The notes under the pieces were generated by a model, which saw nothing but the letters and a program-made list of their open reading frames with translations, ran no database searches and was not told where the DNA came from. The position numbers and the translations under genes were made by a program. From contig JAMPER010000002.1 in assembly GCA_023664945.1 (NCBI GenBank), positions 1 through 64,000 on the forward strand: a DNA stretch of 64,000 nucleotides, in the 5' to 3' direction. The DNA comes from Alistipes senegalensis (GTDB lineage Bacteria; Pseudomonadota; Gammaproteobacteria; Burkholderiales; Burkholderiaceae_D). This document shows, piece by piece, positions 17,661 through 26,463 of this stretch (position 1 is its first letter; each line of letters starts with the position of its first letter).

Positions 17661-17933
17661 ATGACGAGGATGATATATTGCGCCAAATTGAAAAAGGAAG
17701 GGGCGGGACTGGATTATCCGCCTTACCCGGGGGAGATGGGCAAGCGTATTTACGACAATATTTCAAAGGAGGCATGGAATGCCTGGGTCCAACGGCAAAC
17801 CATGCTGGTAAACGAGTACCGGCTGAATATGACGGATCCGCAGGCGCGCCGGTTTCTGGCCGGGCAGATGCAGGCTTTTCTTTTTGAGGAAGAGCCGGAA
17901 GATGGAGCAGGCAAGGGACCTTCATCTTTATAG
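17661..17933 (+). CDS. yggX: Probable Fe(2+)-trafficking protein YggX
   Basis: A 90-residue cytoplasmic protein of the YggX family, which protects iron-sulfur clusters from oxidants and takes part in iron handling. The signature begins MTRMIYCAKLKKEGAGLDYP, where the single conserved Cys is residue 7. GKRIYDNISKEAW and WVQRQTMLVNEYRLN follow in canonical order. AAGGAG lies six bases before ATG 17661, which is preferred to the GTG three bases upstream. Size is normal. Confidence 0.95.
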   Translation: MTRMIYCAKLKKEGAGLDYPPYPGEMGKRIYDNISKEAWNAWVQRQTMLVNEYRLNMTDPQARRFLAGQMQAFLFEEEPEDGAGKGPSSL

Positions 17934-18053
17934 ACAGGTTGTTTTGTTTTTTGAGGGACTGTGCCGGCCGGTGGACTGACGGTGTGTTGCCGGTTTGCCC
18001 GGGCGGCGCTTTGACGGTTTCCCCTGTTCCCGTTTATTGAGGAGGATTTTTCC

Positions 18054-18551
18054 ATGTCGTTCAAGCTCTCGTCTTTGGCTTTCGGGCACCAGGAGATGAT
18101 GCCTGAGCTGTACACTTGCGAAAGCCGGAATATTTCGCCGCCCTTGGCTTGGACTGCCCCGCCGGAAGGGACAAAAAGCCTGGTGCTGATTGTGGATGAC
18201 CCGGATGCGCCTGATCCGGCTGCGCCGAAAATGGTTTGGGTACACTGGGTGCTTTATAATTTGCCGCCGGTTGCGGGCAGTTTGCCGGAAGGCGTGCCGG
18301 ACAGTGATTTGCCGCCGGGTACGCTGATTGGGACGAATGACCGGAAAAATGCCGGGTATAACGGCCCTTGCCCTCCGGTTGGCGTACACCGCTATTTCCA
18401 CAAGCTGTATGCGCTGGATACGGTGTTGCCTGATATGGGACATGCCACGAAGGCCCAGGTGGTTGAGAGGATGGAAGGGCATGTTTTGGCACAAACAGAG
18501 CTGGTTGGCCTTTATCTCTTGAAAAACCGGGAGAACCGGCCTGCTGTATAG
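18054..18551 (+). CDS. YbhB/YbcL family PEBP-like protein
   Basis: A 165-residue phosphatidylethanolamine-binding-protein fold (Raf kinase inhibitor-like) protein. The family motifs are present: SPPLAWTAPPEGTKSLVLI, the ligand-site DDPDAPDP near residue 47, VHWVLYNLP and GYNGPCPPVGVHRYFHKLYA. There is no signal peptide, so it is cytoplasmic. The physiological ligand in bacteria is not established. GAGGAGGA is upstream of the ATG. It ends just before a strong terminator. Confidence 0.93.
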   Translation: MSFKLSSLAFGHQEMMPELYTCESRNISPPLAWTAPPEGTKSLVLIVDDPDAPDPAAPKMVWVHWVLYNLPPVAGSLPEGVPDSDLPPGTLIGTNDRKNAGYNGPCPPVGVHRYFHKLYALDTVLPDMGHATKAQVVERMEGHVLAQTELVGLYLLKNRENRPAV

Positions 18552-18586
18552 CAAAGGGGGCGTGTAAGCCCCCTTTGTTGTTTTTG
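18552..18586 (+). terminator. Rho-independent terminator after the PEBP gene
   Basis: A stem AAAGGGGGC/GCCCCCTTT (18553-18576) with a GTGTAA loop is followed by GTTGTTTTT. It lies directly after the stop codon and before the convergent lon gene. Confidence 0.85.
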
Positions 18587-18592
18587 CCAGTG

Positions 18593-21061
18593 TTATTGCC
18601 GGGATTTTTCTTTTTTCCCTTTTGTTACGGCAGGCGGGGCTTTGGCAAGCGCGGCTTTGAGGGCGTCATCCACGGTTTCCAGCCAGATAAAGTTGAGTTT
18701 TTCCTGCGCGTCTTTGGGAATGTCGTCCAGGTCTTTTTTGTTTCTTGCCGGCAGCATGACGGTCCGGATGCCGGAGCGCAAGGCGGCCAGGACTTTTTCC
18801 TTGATGCCGCCGACGGGCAGGACCAGGCCGCGCAGGCTGATTTCGCCTGTCATGGCGTGGTCGGCGAGGATGGGCCGGTTCATCATCATGGATGTCAGCG
18901 CCAAAAACATGGCAACCCCGGCGCTGGGGCCGTCTTTGGGGATGGCACCTGCCGGGACGTGGATATGGATGTCGCCGTTTTCGAAAAGGGACGGTTCGAT
19001 ATGCAGGGAGGCGGCGCGTGCCTTGAGCAGGGTCAGGGCAGCGATGGCGCTTTCCCGCATGACATCGCCAAGCTGGCCGGTTAGGGTCAGCTTGTCTTTG
19101 CCGGGCACGCGGCTGGCCTCAATAAAGAGGATATCGCCGCCAACCGGCGTCCAGGCCAGGCCGGTTGCCACGCCAGGCATACCGGTTCGCATGGCGACTT
19201 CGTTTTCAAAGCGTCTTGCACCCAGGATGCGGTGGACTTCGCTGACATCGATCAGCGTGTTTTCTGTATTGCCTTCCGCTACCCGGACAGCGACATCACG
19301 GCAGATGCTGCCGATTTCCCTTTCCAGGTTGCGTACACCGGCCTCACGGGTGTAGTGGTTGATGATTTCATGCAGGGCGCGTTTGCTGATTTTGCATTGC
19401 CCGGCTGTGAGGCCGTTGGTTTCTTTCTGGCGTTTGACGAGGTAACGCCCGGCAATCTGGACTTTTTCTTCTTCGGTGTAGCCGGGCAGTTCTATCATTT
19501 CCATCCGGTCGCGCAGCGGGCCGGGAATGGCGTCCGGTGTGTTGGCTGTGCAGATGAACAGGATGCCGGAGAGGTCAAAAGGAAGGGAAAGGTAGTTGTC
19601 CCGAAAGGTGCTGTTTTGTTCCGGATCCAGTACTTCCAATAAGGCGGCAGCCGGATCGCCCTGTGCCCCGCGGCCGAGTTTGTCTATTTCGTCAAGCAGC
19701 ATGACGCAGTTGTTGGCGCCAGCCCGGCGGACAGCCTGGATGATGTTGCCGGGCAGGGCGCCCAGATATGTCCGGCGGTGGCCCCGTATTTCTGCTTCGT
19801 CGTGGACGCCGCCCATGCTGACTCGCACAAATTTGCGGCCGGTTGCCCTAGCGATGCTTTGCCCCAGGGAAGTTTTGCCTACTCCCGGCGGGCCGACAAG
19901 GCAGAGTAACGGGCTTTTGCCTTTCGGGTTGAGTTTGTGGACAGCCAGAAATTCCAGGATGCGGCGTTTGATTTTTTCCAGGCCGTAATGGTCCCTGTTG
20001 AGCTGTTTGCGCGCTTTGGCAATGTCGGTCTGGTCCCTGCTGGAAACAGACCAGGGCAATTCGGTCAGCCATTCCAGGTAGGTTCGCAGCATGGCGTATT
20101 CTCCGGCGGCTTCGGGCATGTTTTTGAGACGGCTCAGCTCTTTTTTTGCATGGGTGTCTGCTTCCGGGGGCATCTGCGCTTTGGCAATGGCGCTTTCTAT
20201 TTCTTTTGTGTCGGAGATGCCTGCATCGGCGTCACCAAGCTGGTTCTGGATGGTTTTGAGCTGTTCGCGAAGCAAGGCTTCCCGCTGCCGGTCGCCCAGC
20301 CGTTTTTGGGTTTGCCTGTCGATGTCGTGCGAAACGCGCAGCACTTCCAGGCGGTAGTTCAGCATCCGCAGCACGTAGTCCATGCGCGCTTTCAAGTCCG
20401 GCATTTGAAGCACGGTCTGTTTTTCTGTGGTGCCGACGTCAATTAAGCCGGTTAACAGATCCGACAGCAGCTCAGGCGAGCTGATGCTTAACATGGAATC
20501 GGAAATTTCCTGCGGTACGTCCGGCATCATCTGGAGGATTTCAACGGCGCGCTGTTTGAGCTGAACCATGCGGCCTTCAATTTCGATGTCTTTTTCTTCA
20601 GCCTGTGAAAAGCGTTCAACTTCCGCAACGAGGAAAGGGTAGCCTTTCAGCAGGCTGCGGATACGAAAACGGCCTTCTCCCTGGCAAACGATATGGTGGG
20701 ATTCTGACGGGCTGGTGACATAACGCAGGATGTTGGCGGCGGTTCCTACCTCATACAGGTGTTCTTTGCTGAAGGGGGCATTTTCTTCCGGGTCTTTTTG
20801 CAGGATAACGCCAATCTGCCTGTCTTCACGGATGGCGGTTTGCGCGGCGCGGATGGCGCTGTCGCGGCCGATATGGACAGGCACAACCATGCCGGGGAAA
20901 AGAACCAGGTTCCTGACTGGCAGCAGGATAAGGGCGTTTTCCGGGATGGGCGGGAGGGTTTCCCGGTTTTCTCCCTGTGCCTGGGTTTCTGCTGTGGTGA
21001 GGCTATCAAGCAGGGTATCCGTGCCTTCTGTCACTGAAAAGATATGGAATGGGTTGTTCAT
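18593..21061 (-). CDS. lon: ATP-dependent protease Lon
   Basis: An 822-residue Lon protease, within the normal size range. The LAN substrate domain covers about 40-235 (LPVRNLVLFPGMVVPVHIG), the AAA module has Walker A GPPGVGKTS (about 390) and VMLLDEIDKLG, and the C-terminal Ser-Lys protease domain has the catalytic KDGPSAGVAM and GGIKEKVLAA segments. It degrades misfolded and regulatory proteins. It follows an hsp20 gene with a four-base overlap, so chaperone and protease are translationally coupled; that arrangement is typical of a second, stress-dedicated Lon rather than one in a clpPX neighbourhood. Confidence 0.96.
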   Translation of the reverse strand: MNNPFHIFSVTEGTDTLLDSLTTAETQAQGENRETLPPIPENALILLPVRNLVLFPGMVVPVHIGRDSAIRAAQTAIREDRQIGVILQKDPEENAPFSKEHLYEVGTAANILRYVTSPSESHHIVCQGEGRFRIRSLLKGYPFLVAEVERFSQAEEKDIEIEGRMVQLKQRAVEILQMMPDVPQEISDSMLSISSPELLSDLLTGLIDVGTTEKQTVLQMPDLKARMDYVLRMLNYRLEVLRVSHDIDRQTQKRLGDRQREALLREQLKTIQNQLGDADAGISDTKEIESAIAKAQMPPEADTHAKKELSRLKNMPEAAGEYAMLRTYLEWLTELPWSVSSRDQTDIAKARKQLNRDHYGLEKIKRRILEFLAVHKLNPKGKSPLLCLVGPPGVGKTSLGQSIARATGRKFVRVSMGGVHDEAEIRGHRRTYLGALPGNIIQAVRRAGANNCVMLLDEIDKLGRGAQGDPAAALLEVLDPEQNSTFRDNYLSLPFDLSGILFICTANTPDAIPGPLRDRMEMIELPGYTEEEKVQIAGRYLVKRQKETNGLTAGQCKISKRALHEIINHYTREAGVRNLEREIGSICRDVAVRVAEGNTENTLIDVSEVHRILGARRFENEVAMRTGMPGVATGLAWTPVGGDILFIEASRVPGKDKLTLTGQLGDVMRESAIAALTLLKARAASLHIEPSLFENGDIHIHVPAGAIPKDGPSAGVAMFLALTSMMMNRPILADHAMTGEISLRGLVLPVGGIKEKVLAALRSGIRTVMLPARNKKDLDDIPKDAQEKLNFIWLETVDDALKAALAKAPPAVTKGKKEKSRQ

Positions 21062-21492
21062 GGTTCACCTTTGTCGGATTTTTTCAGTATCAGTTTCAGG
21101 CAGCCGTGGGAGAGGGTTTTTTCTCTGATTTCAAAGCGGTGTTCTCCAAGATGGATATGCCGCTCGAAACGGCCGTGGGGGATTTCCATGCGCCGGATGA
21201 CAGCGGGAGGCGTTGTCATTGGCGGCCTCTCGCCGACGATAGCGAGTGTTTCTTTATCCAGCCGGATGCGGATGTGTTCCGGTGCTACGCCGGGCAGGGC
21301 GGCTAAAATCAGCACGCCCCCGTCTATCTCGAAAATATCGACAGGCGGTTCCCACGCGGGGCCGCTTTGCCTTCCGGGACGAAGCTGGAAGAACTGGCTC
21401 TGCAACCGCTCGGCCTGCTCAAGCATTTTCAGGGCGCGAACCCACATCAGTCTGGATGGATCGAATGTCATGGTTATCTGTGTTGCCGGCAT
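21058..21492 (-). CDS. Hsp20 family small heat-shock protein
   Basis: A 144-residue protein. The alpha-crystallin domain (about 50-140) begins PPVDIFEIDGGVLILAALPG and carries IRLDKETLAIVGERPPM. It ends EIREKTLSHGCLKLILKKS, where the family usually has GVL-x-(I/V). The N-terminal arm is helical. Small heat-shock proteins hold unfolding clients for refolding or proteolysis. Overlap with lon (ATGA) suggests hand-over to that protease. The start is uncertain: ATG 21471 is also possible and neither has a clear ribosome site. Confidence 0.9.
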   Translation of the reverse strand: MPATQITMTFDPSRLMWVRALKMLEQAERLQSQFFQLRPGRQSGPAWEPPVDIFEIDGGVLILAALPGVAPEHIRIRLDKETLAIVGERPPMTTPPAVIRRMEIPHGRFERHIHLGEHRFEIREKTLSHGCLKLILKKSDKGEP

Positions 21493-21726
21493 TCATCGGG
21501 ACAGCTGTTTTCTTTCCGGAGGCACTGTGGCAGAATTGGCGCCTTTGCCAAACGGCGCTGCCTGTACGGCCGGAAAGTATTTTTACCTCTTTTTGAAGAG
21601 GATAACGGTTAGGTGGAGGTTCGCCTGCGGTTTTCAAGAGCGGGCTATGCTGCGGCCGGGCATGGTAGAACAAAAAAGCAACTCGCGGTAAGATAATAAA
21701 CTGGACTGTTGATATCTGGAAATACA

Positions 21727-22374
21727 TTGAAGAATTACCCTCATCCTATTATTGCGCGTGAAGGCTGGCTTTTCCTGGGGCTTTTCCTGGTTGTTTCCAT
21801 ACTGGTGACGATTTGGGGCGGGCTATGGTCTCTGCCATTGTGGCTGCTGACTTTTTTTACTCTGCAATTTTTCCGCGATCCCGCTCGGCAGGCGCCGGAG
21901 AATGACCGTGCGGTATTGGCGCCGGCCGATGGCAGGGTGGTTGTTGTTGAAAGGACGCAGGATATTTATGGCAACCGGGAAGCGTTGAAGATCAGTGTTT
22001 TTATGAGTGTATTCAATGTGCATTCCAACCGTTCGCCTGTTGATGGTGAAATTGAGAAGATAGCTTATTTCCCGGGACAGTTTTTCAATGCCAGCCTGGA
22101 CAAGGCTTCCCTTTCAAACGAGCGGAATGCCCTGCTTATTCGGGCGGGTAATGGCGAGATGGTTACGTGCGTCCAGATTGCTGGGCTGGTTGCCAGACGT
22201 ATTCTCTGCTATGCGGAAGAGGGCGGCCGCCTGCAGCGGGGCCAGCGTTTCGGTTTTATCCGTTTTGGCTCCCGTGTGGATGTTTATCTTCCGCTGACGG
22301 CACAGCCCAAAGTGGCGGTGGGGGACAAGGTTTATGCGACAGAGACTGTTCTTGCCGAATTTCGGCCTGTCTGA
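21727..22374 (+). CDS. psd: Phosphatidylserine decarboxylase, short form
   Basis: A 215-residue pyruvoyl-dependent enzyme making phosphatidylethanolamine. An N-terminal membrane segment (about 12-45) is followed by the decarboxylase domain with [20 protein letters not shown] and the self-cleavage site in [12 protein letters not shown], where the Ser becomes the pyruvoyl group. Size fits the short form found in many bacteria. A TTG start at 21727 gives [14 protein letters not shown], the usual N-terminus; the frame extends to another TTG at 21709. pssA, the preceding pathway step, follows directly. Confidence 0.94.
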   Translation: MKNYPHPIIAREGWLFLGLFLVVSILVTIWGGLWSLPLWLLTFFTLQFFRDPARQAPENDRAVLAPADGRVVVVERTQDIYGNREALKISVFMSVFNVHSNRSPVDGEIEKIAYFPGQFFNASLDKASLSNERNALLIRAGNGEMVTCVQIAGLVARRILCYAEEGGRLQRGQRFGFIRFGSRVDVYLPLTAQPKVAVGDKVYATETVLAEFRPV

Positions 22375-22487
22375 CAAGGATAAAGAAAAAGCAGGGGCGA
22401 TGTGTTAATGTTGCAGGCAGTTGATGAAATATTGTGACAGGACAGGAAAAACGGATGCCGCCTAAGACGGCGCCGGGAGAGTGCGCC

Positions 22488-23264
22488 ATGAAACCGTTAG
22501 ATCCGCGCCGCAGGGGTATTTACCTGCTGCCCAACATGATTACCCTTTCCGCCCTTTTTTGCGGGTTTTATGCGATTGTCATGTCGCTTAATATGGCCTT
22601 TTACCTGTCAACGGTGGCTATTTTTATCGGCATGGTTTTGGACAGCATGGATGGGCGGATTGCCAGGCTGACCCATACCCAAAGCGAATTTGGCGCACAG
22701 CTTGACAGTCTTTCCGATATGGTGACTTTCGGTGTGGCGCCGGCATTGGTCGCTTATGAGTGGTCTTTAAAAGGCATGGGGCGGCTGGGCTGGGTTGCCG
22801 CTTTTATTTACTGTGCCTGTGCCGCATTGCGTCTTGCACGTTTTAATACCAATATCGCTGTGGTTGACAAGCGTTTTTTCCAGGGGCTGCCCAGCCCGGC
22901 TGCGGCGGCTATTGTGGCCGGATTTATCTGGCTGATGGATGATTTGGGTTTTGCCGGCCGGGATTTTGAATGGATTTCCTGGGGGCTTACCTTGTTCGCC
23001 GGCCTGACGATGGTGACGAATGTGCCGTTTTACAGTTTCAAGGTTATGAATTTCCGCAAATCGGTGCCGTTTATTGCCGTGATTGTGCTGGTGCTGATTC
23101 TGGTGATGATTTCTTTTGACCCTCCCAAGGTGCTTTTTGGGCTTTTCATTTTGTACGGGTTATCCGGTTATGTGACTTATATCTGGTTCAGGCTCCGGGG
23201 TAAACCGGTGAGTATTGTCCAGACTCGGGAAGAAGGGCATGAGGCGGATGCCGAAACGAAATGA
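22488..23264 (+). CDS. pssA: CDP-diacylglycerol-serine O-phosphatidyltransferase
   Basis: A 258-residue membrane enzyme making phosphatidylserine from CDP-diacylglycerol and serine. It carries the CDP-alcohol phosphotransferase motif DG-x2-AR-x8-G-x3-D-x3-D in the stretch from DSMDGRIARL to LDSLSD (about residues 53-80). About eight hydrophobic segments fit the family. ATG 22488 is chosen because GGGAGAG lies upstream; ATG 22455 and GTG 22434 are in frame. Together with psd just upstream it forms the two-step route to phosphatidylethanolamine. Confidence 0.93.
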   Translation: MKPLDPRRRGIYLLPNMITLSALFCGFYAIVMSLNMAFYLSTVAIFIGMVLDSMDGRIARLTHTQSEFGAQLDSLSDMVTFGVAPALVAYEWSLKGMGRLGWVAAFIYCACAALRLARFNTNIAVVDKRFFQGLPSPAAAAIVAGFIWLMDDLGFAGRDFEWISWGLTLFAGLTMVTNVPFYSFKVMNFRKSVPFIAVIVLVLILVMISFDPPKVLFGLFILYGLSGYVTYIWFRLRGKPVSIVQTREEGHEADAETK

Positions 23265-23318
23265 GGCGGCGTTCCTGCTTTTTTGCCGGCGTGTTGCCTG
23301 AATAAAAAGTTGCATCAT

Positions 23319-23438
23319 TTGAAAAAGAAGCTTATAGTTTTTTGCATGTGCTTTTTTAGTGACATTGCTGTTTTCACCGCTGTTGGCGCAGGGCGTTATG
23401 TCTTGCCGCTATTTCTGCTAGCACGCCCGGCGTGCTGA
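23319..23438 (+). other. Possible leader ORF or decayed secreted-protein ORF before leuA
   Basis: From TTG 23319 (or ATG 23346) an open frame runs to TGA 23438. It ends VLPLFLLARPAC, where four of six successive codons are Leu and two are the rare CTA. The Leu run is followed at once by a perfect hairpin (23420-23436), which recalls leu-operon attenuation. A second reading is that a one-base shift in a T-run destroyed an old signal-peptide gene: another frame gives FFACAFLVTLLFSPLLAQG. No Shine-Dalgarno supports either. Confidence 0.3.
23420..23436 (+). promoter_or_regulatory. GC-rich hairpin in the leuA leader
   Basis: AGCACGCC-C-GGCGTGCT is a perfect 8-base inverted repeat, followed by a pyrimidine stretch (TTCTTTTCCCCCTT). 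It could be an attenuator or the terminator of a decayed upstream ORF; the T-run is interrupted, so termination would be weak. Confidence 0.4.
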
Positions 23439-23549
23439 TATTCTTTTCCCCCTTATTTGACAAGCTGTTGCTGTTTGCCATGTGCAGACGGGGCAAGGCT
23501 CGCTTCAGGATGTATTTATAGAGATCCGTTTTTATCAAAGGAGCATGAC

Positions 23550-25058
23550 ATGGTTTCCAATTCTGCCAACAAAATCCATATTTTCGACACGACTTTGCGG
23601 GACGGGGAGCAGGTTCCCGGAAGCCAGCTCAATACGCTGGAAAAAATCGAGATTGCGCGGGCGCTGGAAGAATTGGGTGTGGATGTGATTGAGGCCGGTT
23701 TTCCCATGTCGAGCCCGGGGGATTTCAAATCGGTGGTAGAGATATCGAAAGTGGTAAAGAAACCGGTGATTGCCGCTTTGACCCGCGCTGTGGAACGGGA
23801 TATTGATATTGCGCTGGATGCGCTCAAGCAGGCAGAAAGGGGGCGCATCCATACCGGTATCGGCGTTTCTCCCTACCATATTTATTCCAAGTTCAATTCC
23901 ACGCCGGATGAAATTGTGGAACGGGCTGTCAAGGCTGTCAGGTATGCGCGGCGCTTTATTGACGATGTTGAATTTTTTGCCGAGGATGCCGGCCGCAGCG
24001 AAAATGCGTTTTTGGCCCGCATTGTGGAAGCGGTGATTGATGCAGGCGCTACGGTTATCAATATCCCGGATACGACCGGTTACTGCACGCCTTATGAATA
24101 CGGCGAAAAGATCAAATACCTGATGGATCATGTCGGCAATGTGGACAAGGCGATTCTTTCTGCGCATTGCCATAATGATCTGGGGATGGCAACCGCCAAT
24201 ACGCTGGCAGGCATTATGAACGGTATCCGCCAGGTGGAATGCACGATCAACGGCATTGGGGAGCGGGCAGGCAATACTTCGATGGAGGAGATTGTCATGA
24301 TCCTGAAGTGCCGCAAGGATTTGCCCTACTATACGGATATTGAGACCACCCATATCATGAAAACTTCCCGGCTGGTTTCCAATCTGATGCGTATGCCTGT
24401 CCAGCCGAACAAGGCGATTGTGGGCCGTAATGCGTTTGCCCATTCTTCAGGCATTCACCAGGACGGGATGCTGAAGAACCGCGAAAATTATGAAATTATT
24501 GACCCGGCCGATATTGGCGTTTCCGATTCTTCTATTGTGCTGACTGCCCGCAGCGGCCGCGCTGCGCTTGATCATCATCTCCGCCGGCTGGGCTATGCCC
24601 TCGCGCCGGAAGCGCTGGATGTGGCATACAGCAAGTTCCTGACGGTGGCAGACGAGAAAAAATCGGTTTCGGATGACGATTTGCGTATGCTGGCTGGCGC
24701 CAATTCGGAAGATGTGCGGCGGCTCAAGCTGGATTATTTGCAGGTTGTCAGCGGCAAGAGCGCTATTCCCATGGCGACAGTCAGGCTTATTATTGACGGC
24801 AAGCCGGCCATGGCAACGGCTTCCGGCAACGGCCCGATTGATGCGGCCATTAACGCTGTGCGCCAGCTTGTCCGGCAGAAGGTGACGCTTGAGGAGTTCC
24901 TTATCCAGGCGATTACGCGCGGAACAGATGATGTAGGCAAGGTCCACATGCATGTGGAGCATAACGGCAAGGTGTATTACGGTTTTTCTGCTGATACCGA
25001 TGTGATTACCGCTTCTGTCAATTCCTATCTGGATGCTGTTTCCAAGGTGATAGGCTGA
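23550..25058 (+). CDS. leuA: 2-isopropylmalate synthase
   Basis: A 502-residue enzyme that condenses acetyl-CoA with 2-oxoisovalerate, the committed step to leucine. The catalytic TIM barrel opens with [16 protein letters not shown] and contains the metal site [16 protein letters not shown] and the [14 protein letters not shown] loop. The flexible linker and LeuA dimer regulatory domain (about 390-500), the site of leucine feedback, are complete. ATG 23550 has AAGGAG six bases upstream; the frame is open from 23457. No other leu genes are adjacent. A leucine-rich open frame and hairpin lie in its leader. Confidence 0.96.
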   Translation: MVSNSANKIHIFDTTLRDGEQVPGSQLNTLEKIEIARALEELGVDVIEAGFPMSSPGDFKSVVEISKVVKKPVIAALTRAVERDIDIALDALKQAERGRIHTGIGVSPYHIYSKFNSTPDEIVERAVKAVRYARRFIDDVEFFAEDAGRSENAFLARIVEAVIDAGATVINIPDTTGYCTPYEYGEKIKYLMDHVGNVDKAILSAHCHNDLGMATANTLAGIMNGIRQVECTINGIGERAGNTSMEEIVMILKCRKDLPYYTDIETTHIMKTSRLVSNLMRMPVQPNKAIVGRNAFAHSSGIHQDGMLKNRENYEIIDPADIGVSDSSIVLTARSGRAALDHHLRRLGYALAPEALDVAYSKFLTVADEKKSVSDDDLRMLAGANSEDVRRLKLDYLQVVSGKSAIPMATVRLIIDGKPAMATASGNGPIDAAINAVRQLVRQKVTLEEFLIQAITRGTDDVGKVHMHVEHNGKVYYGFSADTDVITASVNSYLDAVSKVIG

Positions 25059-25079
25059 ACAGTTTTGTTGTACTGATAT

Positions 25080-25104
25080 CCTGCGGCATATTTATTGCCG
25101 CAGG
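25080..25104. terminator. Hairpin between convergent leuA and map
   Basis: CCTGCGGCA and TGCCGCAGG form a 9-base stem with a short AT loop, seven bases before the map stop. A T-run is lacking, so it may act as a weak or shared terminator. Confidence 0.45.
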
Positions 25105-25111
25105 AGGCAGC

Positions 25112-25882
25112 CTATAAGGTTTCCGGCCAGGGGGTCAGGATTTCGTAGCCGTCTGCTGTGACAACGACCATGTGTTCCCACTGTGCAGAGAGGGAGCGGT
25201 CTTTGGTGACGGCTGTCCAGCCATCCTTTAATACGCGAAGCTGTTTTTTCCCGGCATTTATCATGGGTTCGATGGTAAAGATCATGCCTTCTTCCAGCAC
25301 CATGCCAGTGCCTTTTTTCCCATAGTGCAAAACCTGCGGTTCATCGTGGTAAATGGTGCCGATGCCGTGGCCGCAGTATTCCTCAACGACGCTGAAGCCT
25401 TCCCGGTGTGCGACGCTTTCAATGGCGTGGCCGATATCGCCCAGGGTGCTGCCGGGCCTAACTTGCCAGATGCCGGCCATCATGGCTTCGTAGGTGGTGT
25501 CGATCAGCCGTTTTGCCATGATGCCCGGCTTGCCGACGGTGTACATCCGGCTGGTATCGCCGTACCACCCGTCTTTTATCAGGGCAATGTCAATATTGAG
25601 GATATCGCCGTTTTTGAGGATACGTTCCGAAGGGATGCCGTGGCAGATGACATGGTTGAGCGAAATGCAGGTGGTGTGCTGGTATCCCATGTAGCCGACA
25701 TTGGCCGGGATGGCCTGCAATTCGCCAACGATGTAATCATGGCAGATTTTGTCCAGTTCCAGTGTGGAAATACCGGGCCGGACATATTCGCCGATCATGT
25801 GCAATACTTTGGCGGCAAGGTGCCCTGCTGTGCGTGCCTTGTCGATTTCAGCCGGCGTCCTGGCCAGTTTGTTTTTTTTCAT
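25112..25882 (-). CDS. map: Methionine aminopeptidase, type I
   Basis: A 256-residue enzyme that removes the initiator Met from new proteins. Metal-ligand motifs of the pita-bread fold are present: ILNIDIALIKDGWYGDTSRM (two Asp), GHGIGTIYHDEPQV (His), EEGMIFTIEPMI (Glu) and the final Glu in QWEHMVVVT. The start at 25882 (MKKNKLARTPAEID) leaves a 40-base gap to the upstream lipoprotein gene; the frame extends to 25942. It is not next to rpsB, where map lies in many genomes, so a second copy elsewhere is possible. Confidence 0.93.
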   Translation of the reverse strand: MKKNKLARTPAEIDKARTAGHLAAKVLHMIGEYVRPGISTLELDKICHDYIVGELQAIPANVGYMGYQHTTCISLNHVICHGIPSERILKNGDILNIDIALIKDGWYGDTSRMYTVGKPGIMAKRLIDTTYEAMMAGIWQVRPGSTLGDIGHAIESVAHREGFSVVEEYCGHGIGTIYHDEPQVLHYGKKGTGMVLEEGMIFTIEPMINAGKKQLRVLKDGWTAVTKDRSLSAQWEHMVVVTADGYEILTPWPETL

Positions 25883-25922
25883 GGTGAGCAAAGGTGTTGA
25901 GAAAGAGGGATGCCGGGCGCTG

Positions 25923-26426
25923 TCAGTCGCCGCCCGGGTCATACATGGTATCTATTACGCATTCCTTCATTTTGACTGTGCCGCCAGGGTCGTTCGGATC
26001 AAACATGAAGTGCATGAGAAAATCCCAGGAAAGGGCTTTTTTGTAGCGATATGTCCAGACTTCGTAGTTGTATTTGTGTATCCGGGTGATTTCAGCAGGA
26101 TGCCCGATGGTTTGCAGAAGGTCGGCGCGGGTTGTTTGGCCGGGCTTGAGGGTATCAAATTTTTCGTCTGTCAGCACCTGCTCCCATTTGACCAGGCGGC
26201 CGTTGCCATCCAGTGTGGCGAAGAAAGCATATTGGCCCCAGTATCCGGCAGCATATTCCAGGAGGGTATATCCCGCTTTTTCATAGCGGGCGTCAGGCTG
26301 GCCGTGATGGGCGATGATTTCGTTTTCTGTTGCGCCGGGCAGCAGGGGGGAGGCGTATTTGTTAGCGCAGCCGGCTGCCAGCAGCACGGCGAACAAAAGG
26401 GATATGACTGCGCCAAAGCCTTTCAT
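25923..26426 (-). CDS. BamE/SmpA-like lipoprotein A
   Basis: A 167-residue precursor. MKGFGAVISLLFAVLLAAGC is a lipoprotein signal with the acylated Cys at residue 20. Two repeated segments of the SmpA/BamE kind follow: LLPGATENEIIAHHGQPDAR and LKPGQTTRADLLQTIGHPAE, each with the P-G-x-T and G-x-P features. It ends in a domain with TYRYKKALSWDFLMHFMFD. AGGA precedes ATG 26426; the frame runs further up but through low-complexity Ala. It is related to the gene just upstream (26464-27042) and probably cotranscribed. BamE itself is shorter, so this is a family relative of unknown role. Confidence 0.85.
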   Translation of the reverse strand: MKGFGAVISLLFAVLLAAGCANKYASPLLPGATENEIIAHHGQPDARYEKAGYTLLEYAAGYWGQYAFFATLDGNGRLVKWEQVLTDEKFDTLKPGQTTRADLLQTIGHPAEITRIHKYNYEVWTYRYKKALSWDFLMHFMFDPNDPGGTVKMKECVIDTMYDPGGD

Positions 26427-26463
26427 TTTTGTTTTCCTGACATAATTTGCGGCAACAGAAAGG

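Noticed and set aside
21493..21726. Sigma-32 promoter for hsp20-lon
   Set aside because: CTTCAAA-like sequence is present on the minus strand but no CCCCAT-type -10 box at the right spacing.
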